Source of the DNA: Ophiodon elongatus
Taxonomy: Eukaryota; Chordata; Actinopteri; Perciformes; Hexagrammidae
Direction of reading: 5' to 3'
DNA: 64,000 nt
NCBI GenBank assembly: GCA_016806645.1
Contig: JACSYO010001620.1
Span: forward strand, 112,175-176,174
In this document: positions 56,825 through 64,000 of the stretch, piece after piece
How the letters are laid out: the number at the start of each line of letters is the position of its first letter
How positions within the stretch are numbered: the stretch's first letter is position 1
Translations under genes and position numbers: made by a program
The notes under the pieces: model-generated
The model's database searches: none
Told to the model about the DNA's origin: nothing
The model's input: the letters and a program-made list of their open reading frames with translations, nothing else

Positions 56825-56937
56825 CCTCCTACATGTTTCCATCCAGACACAGCTAGTCTGCGTGGGAGGGGTTATGAGAACAATGATGGGTTCTCGTTTC
56901 TCTGCTCTCACACGGTGTGTGAGAGCGAGGGAGCGTG

Positions 56938-57033
56938 TGTGCTGTGTGTGTGTGTGTGGTGTGGTGTGGTGTGGTGTGTGTGTGTGTGTGTGTGTGGTGT
57001 GGTGTGGTGTGGTGTGTGTGTGTGTGTGTGTGT

Positions 57034-57096
<63 letters not shown>

Positions 57097-57111
57097 TGTG
57101 TGTGTGTGTGT

Positions 57112-57160
<49 letters not shown>
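56938..57160. repeat. (TG)n/(TGTGG)n array
   Basis: Same composition as 55262-56680, 220 bp, with two GTGGTGTGGTGTGGTGTGG blocks. Confidence 0.96.
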
Positions 57161-57163
<3 letters not shown>

Positions 57164-57503
57164 GCAGTGGACTCACACATGTGGCTGTGGAACAGAAAGG
57201 TAAGCCCTTTTCTTTTTCTTTGTCTCTGTGTCGCTGGATTCCTCTCGTGATTGGCTGAATTTGATCACATTTTCAACACTTAGCTTTTATTCTTCTACGG
57301 TCTCTTTCTTGCGTGGATGTGCTAGAACCCTGACTATCATAGTGATGGATGATAACTGTACGCTCATGTTTCTTTGTTCCCGCGCTGAGCGCCCCCTAAC
57401 CTCTCTCTACCTCGAGCACTTCGGTACTTAGTGTGGCTTAAAGAGCTTATTGGCTCATAGCAGCTCCATCATCCACACCTACCGCTTGTCATGTGTCAGT
57501 TTG

Positions 57504-57504
<1 letters not shown>
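57161..57504. other. Unrecognised sequence
   Basis: A donor-like GAAAG|GTAAGC occurs at 57200, but no good acceptor or reading frame goes with it. Confidence 0.3.

Positions 57505-57569
<65 letters not shown>
57505..57569. repeat. (GT)n microsatellite
   Basis: About 32 GT units, the inverse of the (CA)n at 57701. Confidence 0.97.
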
Positions 57570-57573
<4 letters not shown>

Positions 57574-57699
57574 CGTGGGCTGCGACAAACCCTCGGAGAC
57601 AACATGCCCTCGGTCCTAATTTGTCAAAAGCGGTTTGTGACAGGGTTCCCTGAGGATACACCCCTCCATTTATCATTGTCTTCCCACGCTGTGCTCAAA

Positions 57700-57700
<1 letters not shown>

Positions 57701-57772
<72 letters not shown>
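57701..57772. repeat. (CA)n microsatellite
   Basis: About 36 CA units, 131 bp from an inverse (GT)n tract. Confidence 0.97.
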
Positions 57773-57774
<2 letters not shown>

Positions 57775-59329
57775 ACGCATATGAAAATGAAGGAATGAAA
57801 GAAATAAGAGCACAAAGGAGTCAGGATGAAGGAGAGAGGAGTATGTTTCACACGCCTGGTTGCTCCCTGCAGACAGCCCCCCCCCCCCCCCCCACCCCGC
57901 TCCCCAATCCACACAAGAGCCACTCCACCCGGTCGTATGGACAGGCGTAGCGGCCCCTTTGTTTGACATATAGCTGCACACAAAGGCACGGCGAGCTGAA
58001 ACAGCGCTGGAGAGCAGCACTCTCTCATCAGGACCACTTCTGATTGGCTTACACTGCGGGCTCGATGCGGAGGCCGGACAATACTTCCACCGTCGGACAA
58101 CGCTTTTGGTTAAATAGTTAATTTGTCAATAATGTTTCTGATTACAAAAGGGAATGTGTCGATGAAGCCGCGTCCCAGAGCGGCGGTGCTGAGGCCTTTC
58201 TCCTCCGACTAAAGATGTGGTATCGACTCTCGAGGCGACTCCGGAGCCTTCCGGGAGTCTTGTGGAGACGCAGCATGAGTCGTACAGCGATCAATGTTTA
58301 GTTTCCAGTTTTGTATTCAGAAATTGGAGCCGGAGCGTCTGTTGCGGAGGGGAAAGACAAAAAGATACGATGCGTATAGATTCGGGGCGAACGCAGCTGT
58401 TCAGGGCTGCAGTTGGTTCGTTTACAGACCGACACAACAGAAAGGTGGTGCGTAGTGCGGCCCGAGGGATTGATGCTCCAGCCTGTGTTCCCTCCTGGTC
58501 ACAGGCTGGAGGCTTGGTGCTTCACCAGGGCAGCAGCTACACGCGCTGAAAGAAAAGAAATGATGAAGCCCTCACTTACGCTTGTTAGTGTTCCCATGCC
58601 CATGCTCCGACACCTTCGATGAGAGATTAACCCTTCTGTGACGGAGCAGCCATCTTTGTTTACTGCCAGGAGACACTTCGTTCTCACAGGACATTGAACA
58701 AGAGACAAAGAAACTGAGAAACGGGAGAGAAATATGGCAAGAGAAGAATAATCATCCTTTTTTTTTACATCTCCAGAGCAGGCTTCTCCCATATTTCAGG
58801 GGGATCTTTTTCAATGAGATGACAAGCTTTCTGCAGGAATCTGTTGTAAATGGATTTCACACGCGCTGCTCCGAACAGGGGATTTAGGGCGCTGGCGGGC
58901 AAGAGAGCAATATCTGCCACCGGAATGTCAACACTTTCCAATCCGCCATTTGAACTGCAACACACTGCACGAGACAGTTTAAGGCATTAGCTCCGCTCGG
59001 CATCATGGGATGTAAAAAAAAAAAAAAAAAAGAAATAAAAACAGCAGCTGGGTATTTAAGCATAATAAATAAAACAAAACCAAAAAAATACAGATACAGT
59101 TTAGGTCTGGAGATATATACAGTGTAAATAATACATTTTTATAAAAGTCTTTGTGGGAAGCCCAATCTTGCATTTTTCAATATGGAAGTTATTACCACAG
59201 CACCTAATCCCACACACTCTGCTTAGCTACTTAGAGGATAGAAAGAGGTGAGGCATTAACTCCAGCTGAGGATGGCAGGTATGTTAAAACCAGATAAACC
59301 AAGACATTAATTGAGTGACAGAGTTTTCT
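57773..59329. other. Unrecognised sequence
   Basis: C-run at 57878-57891 and A-run near 59016-59033. A minus-strand frame at 58965-58765 of 66 codons has a protein-like composition (VKSIYNRFLQKACHLIEK) but no family I can name and no clear splice sites. Confidence 0.3.

Positions 59330-59383
<54 letters not shown>
59330..59383. repeat. (GT)n microsatellite
   Basis: About 26 GT units. Confidence 0.97.
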
Positions 59384-59386
<3 letters not shown>

Positions 59387-59511
59387 GCTAGAGTGTGTAA
59401 GAGAGAGGATTTATGCTTGTGGTCTTAGCAAGTCCTCTTCTCCTTCGTCTCTCCAGTTCTTTCTTTCTCCGCTGGTTTTCGCCCCGTTTTGGTCGAGCCG
59501 TGTGTCCTGAG

Positions 59512-60370
59512 GCTGGAGGGTGAGGGTGAGGCTGAGGGTGAGGCTGAGGGTGAGGGTGAGGCTGGAGGGTGAGGGTGAGGCTGGAGGGTGAGGGTGAGGC
59601 TGAGGGTGAGGGTGAGGCTGAGGGTGAGGGTGAGGCTGGAGGGTGAGGGTGAGGCTGGAGGGTGAGGCTGAGGCTGAGGCTGAGGGTGAGGCTGAGAGTG
59701 AGGGTGAGGCTGAGGCTGAGGGTGGAGGGTGAGGCTGAGGGTGAGGCTGAGGCTGAGGGTGAGGCTGGAGGGTGAGGGTGAGGCTGGAGGGTGAGGGTGA
59801 GGCTGGAGGGTGAGGGTGAGGCTGGAGGGTGAGGGTGAGGCTGAGGGTGAGGCTGAGGGTGAGGGTGAGGCTGAGGGTGAGGCTGAGGCTGAGGCTGAGG
59901 GTGAGGGTGAGGCTGAGGGTGAGGGTGAGGGTGAGGCTGAGGGTGAGGCTGGAGGGTGAGGGTGAGGCTGGAGGGTGAGGGTGAGGCTGGAGGGTGAGGC
60001 TGAGGAGGAGGCTGAGCTGGAGAGCTGAGGGTGAGGCTGAGGCTGAGGTGAGCGGAGGGTGAGGTGAGGCTGGAGGTGAGGGTGAGGCTGAAGGTGAGGC
60101 TGAGGGTGAGGTGAGGCTGAGGTGAGGCGAGGGTGAGGCTGAGGGTGAGGGACTGAGGCTGAGGCTGAGAGGTGAGGCTGAGGGTGAGGCTGGAGGTGAG
60201 GGTGAGCTGGAGGTGAGGGTGAGGGAGGGAGGGAGGCGAGGGTGGAGGCTGAGGTGAGGCTGAGGTGAGGTGAGGCTGAGGGAGGCTGAGGTGAGGGTGA
60301 GGCTGAGGGTGAGGCTGAGGTGAGGGTGAGGCTGAGGTGAGGGTGAGGGTGAGGAGGCTGAGGGTGATGT
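59512..60370. repeat. (GAGGGT/GAGGCT)n minisatellite
   Basis: Hexamer-based array with GAGGCTGGAGGGTGAGGGT blocks. It is regular to about 60000, then shows frequent single-base losses to 60370. G-rich on the plus strand. Confidence 0.96.
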
Positions 60371-60378
60371 TTGAGGCC

Positions 60379-60778
<400 letters not shown>

Positions 60779-60879
60779 AGAGGAATTTCTTGTACTTGCC
60801 ACGGACTGGCAAAGTGAGACTTTTGGGAGGTGAGGACACTTCGGCCGGTCGTCCTTTTTGTTTTAGAGTTGAGACTTGG
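60779..60879. repeat. Start of a dispersed fish repeat that seeds the next array
   Basis: GTACTTGCCACGG...GTGAGGACAC...GAGACTTGGTTTGAGGGTTCAGG has the same order of motifs as 63185-63300, so both are copies of one repeat family next to (GT)n. Confidence 0.5.
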
Positions 60880-61425
60880 TTTGAGGGTTCAGGTCTGGAG
60901 TGATGGTTTGGTTTGAGGGTTCAGGTCTGGAGTGATGGTTTGGTTTGAGGGTTCAGGTCTGGAGTGATGGTTTGGTTTGAGGGTTCAGGTCTGGAGTGAT
61001 GGTTTGGTTTGAGGGTTCAGGTCTGGAGTGATGGTTTGGTTTGAGGGTTCAGGTCTGGAGTGATGGTTTGGTTTGAGGGTTCAGGTCTGGAGTGATGGTT
61101 TGGTTTGAGGGTTCAGGTCTGGAGTGATGGTTTGGTTTGAGGGTTCAGGTCTGGAGTGATGGTTTGGTTTGAGGGTTCAGGTCTGGAGTGATGGTTTGGT
61201 TTGAGGGTTCAGGTCTGGAGTGATGGTTTGGTTTGAGGGTTCAGGTCTGGAGTGATGGTTTGGTTTGAGGGTTCAGGTCTGGAGTGATGGTTTGGTTTGA
61301 GGTTCAGGTCTGGAGTGATGGTTTGGTTTGAGGGTTCAGGTCTGGAGTGATGGTTTGGTTTGAGGGTTCAGGTCTGGAGTGATGGTTTGGTTTGAGGGTT
61401 CAGGTCTGGAGTGATGGTTCGTAGA
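60880..61425. repeat. 32-bp minisatellite
   Basis: About 17 nearly identical units containing GGTTTGAGGGTTCAGGTCTG. One unit near 61300 lacks a G. The high homogeneity suggests a recent expansion. Confidence 0.97.
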
Positions 61426-62946
61426 GGTACAGGGTGTGAAGGTGCTGTGAGCCTTCTCCTGAGGAGCAGACAAAGCACAGCATTCAGCATGACTTCTCCA
61501 GAGGTACATTTGAATTCAATACACCTCAAAGTGCAAAATATTAGGGCTCTATCATAGTTCATGGATTGGACATTGACTTTCACTAGGTTTAAATGGTCAG
61601 TTCACCCAAATTATGAATAAACATATTTTCTCAGGTAGGATAGGGTTAGGGTTATAGTCAGTGTATTACCTACAGAAGATAGCAGTCGGATAGATCGATA
61701 GGGATATTTTCTTCATAGAAAACTGGATTATCTTATATTTATAATTATGTAAATTTGGATATTATTTTTGGAATGAGACATTACTGTAGATCTTTTTATG
61801 TATAATCTTTCAATGTTGTGAGATCTAAAAACTGAATCCATTCACTGCCTTTGTATCCTGGTGGATACAGGATAGGATGGACAGGATAGAACAAAATATG
61901 TAATTTTTATTTGGGTGAACTGACTCTTAAACTGTTGATATTACGGAAGCATTTTCAGGTATTAAATTATATATAAATTATGTATGTGGCCTTATTCATG
62001 TGTTGTTTGTGTGAACCATTTAAACTGGAAAAAAATGTCCTGAGCCAAATGTATTGCAAATATGTTAATAAAAGCACAATATACGGAAAGAGTAGACAGG
62101 TAATTATATTCAAATCCCATGCATTTAAATAGCAATACATGTTTGCCTTATTTGGATATAGTATTCAGTTTGATAAAGCTGTTTTCAGATTATGTAAATT
62201 AGGCAGTTCTTATGTTCTGACTGTTTCAATTATTGCAATTTCATATTCACAACATATTGGATATTTTGTTATATAGCAGAGTGCAATATGTGGTTTTATT
62301 ATGTGCTTTAAAAAAGCAAAGCAGTTCATGAAATCAATGCGCTAGTACAATAAGAGAAGCAATTCTTAAAATGAAAGATACATTTATTGAAGCAAATCCC
62401 ATAAATAATCAATTTACTGTCTTTTCAGCAAGGATGCACAAAATAAGATTAAACACATTGTTTAGGCCCAGGTTATGTGTCAAGTCCTTCAATAATCATT
62501 TTATTTTGAAATAAGTAGTTTTAGGAAATACTTTCCTCTCACATCCCACCATGTTGTAGCCATGTTACTCCTTGTGCTTGAGTCTTACTTTGGAATTATT
62601 AAGTTCACGTCCTGTTATAATATTCTGAATAAGACCAGAACCTTCACTGAGTCCGTCCCGTGTGGATTTATCTTCCACCGTCTCATCTCTTCTCAACATT
62701 GGGATTCCATTTAGTCTCCTTTCATGCTTAAATCGATGGCCTCCGCTCATCTGCTTCTGCACCCCAACAATCTCTGCCTCCATTGGTCCATAAGCAGCGG
62801 CTGCTTCTCCCGAGCCAATCAATGTTGATAATCACAGCTGGGATGTGGACGGAGGGCCGGGGGGCGTATGGCCGCATGATTAATGAGCTTATTATCAACG
62901 GGGAGTGGACCTCTTCACAGCCAGTCGATGGGGGAAGGCTGTAAAG
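61426..62946. other. AT-rich unrecognised sequence
   Basis: No gene, RNA or named repeat is supported. Confidence 0.4.
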
Positions 62947-62959
62947 ACACACACACACA

Positions 62960-63031
<72 letters not shown>

Positions 63032-63035
63032 CACA
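62947..63035. repeat. (CACG)n microsatellite
   Basis: About 18 GCAC/CACG tetramers between short CA runs. Alternating purine-pyrimidine throughout. Confidence 0.96.
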
Positions 63036-63184
63036 CGAGGAATGACAACAAGCAACCACAACACACGTGCTCAAACGTGCATCCAATGCCTGTGTGTATT
63101 CACTGGCAACTCTTAGGCGATGCATTACAATGAATTTAAAAAAGCTAAAATGTATGCATGTTGTGTGTGTGTGTTTGTATGTGA

Positions 63185-63400
63185 GTACTTGTACTTGCTA
63201 CATAGAGAGGACCGTATTTAAAGAGCGGGGACATTTTAGTCCTCACTTCTTCAAAGGCCTGTTTGAGGGTTCAGACTTGGTTGTACGGTTCAGGTTAGAA
63301 TTAGGTTTAGATAATGACATTAGGATAAGGGTTGAAGTTAAACATTTAGTTGTGATGGTTTAAGTTAGGGTGAGGGTCCTCACAAAGATAGACGTACAGG
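63185..63400. repeat. Dispersed fish repeat next to (GT)n
   Basis: GAGTACTTGTACTTGC, GTCCTCACTTCTTCAAAGG, TGTTTGAGGGTTCAGACTTGG and GGGTCCTCACAAAGATAG form a repeat I recognise from many fish loci. The GTCCTCAC ends are arranged as an imperfect inverted pair. Confidence 0.5.
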
Positions 63401-63486
63401 GATGTGTGTGTAGGTAAACACACAGCACTGTGTTAATCTTAAAGGAAAACAAATGAATGACTTTGATATTTTCTTTTCTCCTGCAG

Positions 63487-63520
63487 GCCGGCCGTCAGCA
63501 GCCCTGGGATCAGCTGAGAG
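63487..63520 (+). other. Possible 34-nt internal exon
   Basis: It is bounded by a strong acceptor (TTTTCTTTTCTCCTGCAG ending at 63486) and a consensus donor (AGAG|GTAAGA at 63521). The length is not a multiple of three, and neither gene nor frame can be named. It is not recognisable as a zdhhc7 exon. Confidence 0.35.
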
Positions 63521-64000
63521 GTAAGAAGTGAAAGTGTTGCTGCCTTTCTGCCTGTTTGCATCAACAAAGAGACAAAGGTCAGCTGCATCTACATTTCATT
63601 GCACTGATTTGTCAGACTGAAATTAGTTTGATCTTCAGTTTCTCCTTTAAAATTTAATTCAGAAGTGAAAACTTTGCACTGTTTCTGACATGAACATATT
63701 TAATTACATCTTATTTTTTATTTAATTAAGGACGACCTTTAGCAGACTTAGGAAAGAGAGTAGCAGGAGCTATATTACAGAAAAGATAGCACAATCATCT
63801 TAATCAAATACATTTAGAATGAATCCAAAGCCATGTTTCCATATATATTTAATATAGTAACAATTTAAACTACTGTTATCCTTAATTGTTAGCAAATTGT
63901 TTACCTGACAATAAAACTTTGCTCAGTCAGGGCTGCTTTTCCACTAAAAGTCCAGAGGCCTCGTGGCCGATAGCGTGAGCAGCAGTGGGTCCTCATATGA
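63521..64000. other. Right flank, nothing recognised
   Basis: AT-rich sequence without a supported feature. It would be intronic if the 63487 exon is real. Confidence 0.35.

Noticed and set aside
57165..57200. Possible exon ending at GAAAG|GTAAGC
   Set aside because: The only upstream AG follows a (GT)n tract without a pyrimidine run, and there is no supported frame.
55211..57250. Open frames of up to 566 codons (HTTHTPH or CVCVWCV)
   Set aside because: Low-complexity readings of the TG array. Length comes from the lack of stop codons in (TG)n.
62565..62822. 85-codon minus-strand frame
   Set aside because: No family resemblance, no splice or promoter context, and chance length for this region.

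Overview
The window looks like teleost (spiny-rayed fish) nuclear DNA. It holds Rex1, Rex3, an L1, several CR1/L2-group LINEs, a Gypsy element, tRNA-type SINEs and fish-typical dispersed repeats, together with very long (GT)n tracts and minisatellites, and vertebrate exon structure with GT-AG splice signals. There are no prokaryotic genes. By eye, most of the window is transposon or tandem repeat, and only one protein-coding host gene segment can be named with confidence.

Layout: 0.9-10.1 kb is one L1 in minus orientation with a 9-11 bp target-site duplication. It is interrupted by a Rex3 (5.1-8.0 kb, with its own 12-bp duplication) and by a 3' fragment of an L2-type LINE (4.2-4.7 kb). 10.8-13.3 kb is a decayed Gypsy element in minus orientation whose integrase lies before its reverse transcriptase (Gmr1-like order). 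14.7-17.1 kb holds the 5' end of a DHHC palmitoyltransferase gene, most like zdhhc7: a CRE/CCAAT promoter, a noncoding exon 1, an intron with a 40-bp minisatellite, and the first coding exon (114 codons) ending at a GT donor. The catalytic DHHC exons were not found downstream.

17.2-22.8 kb is a SINE followed by a nearly complete L2-type LINE (minus) with an esterase ORF1 and an endonuclease/RT ORF2. 23.0-29.1 kb carries dispersed repeats, a CTCF-core tandem array, a TG/TGCG array, a GAT array and a 16-bp minisatellite. 29.3-36.2 kb is a pile of three L2-type LINEs: minus, then plus, the latter cut by a minus copy. 40.2-43.7 kb is a Rex1 (minus) carrying three internal minisatellites. 45.2-46.4 kb is a second CTCF-core array, then a SINE split by a 294-bp solo LTR. 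48.6-64 kb is mainly microsatellites and minisatellites, a third CTCF-core array (53.7-54.0 kb), and weak hints of a plus-strand gene (a possible 5' exon near 49.2 kb and a 34-nt exon at 63,487-63,520).

All transposon ORFs are broken, so none is likely to be autonomous. I did not see a new protein system. The most interesting signals are structural: 73-bp tandem repeats each carrying a CTCF-like core, in opposite orientations at 23 and 45 kb; minisatellites that arose inside LINE reading frames; and clean nested-insertion boundaries.
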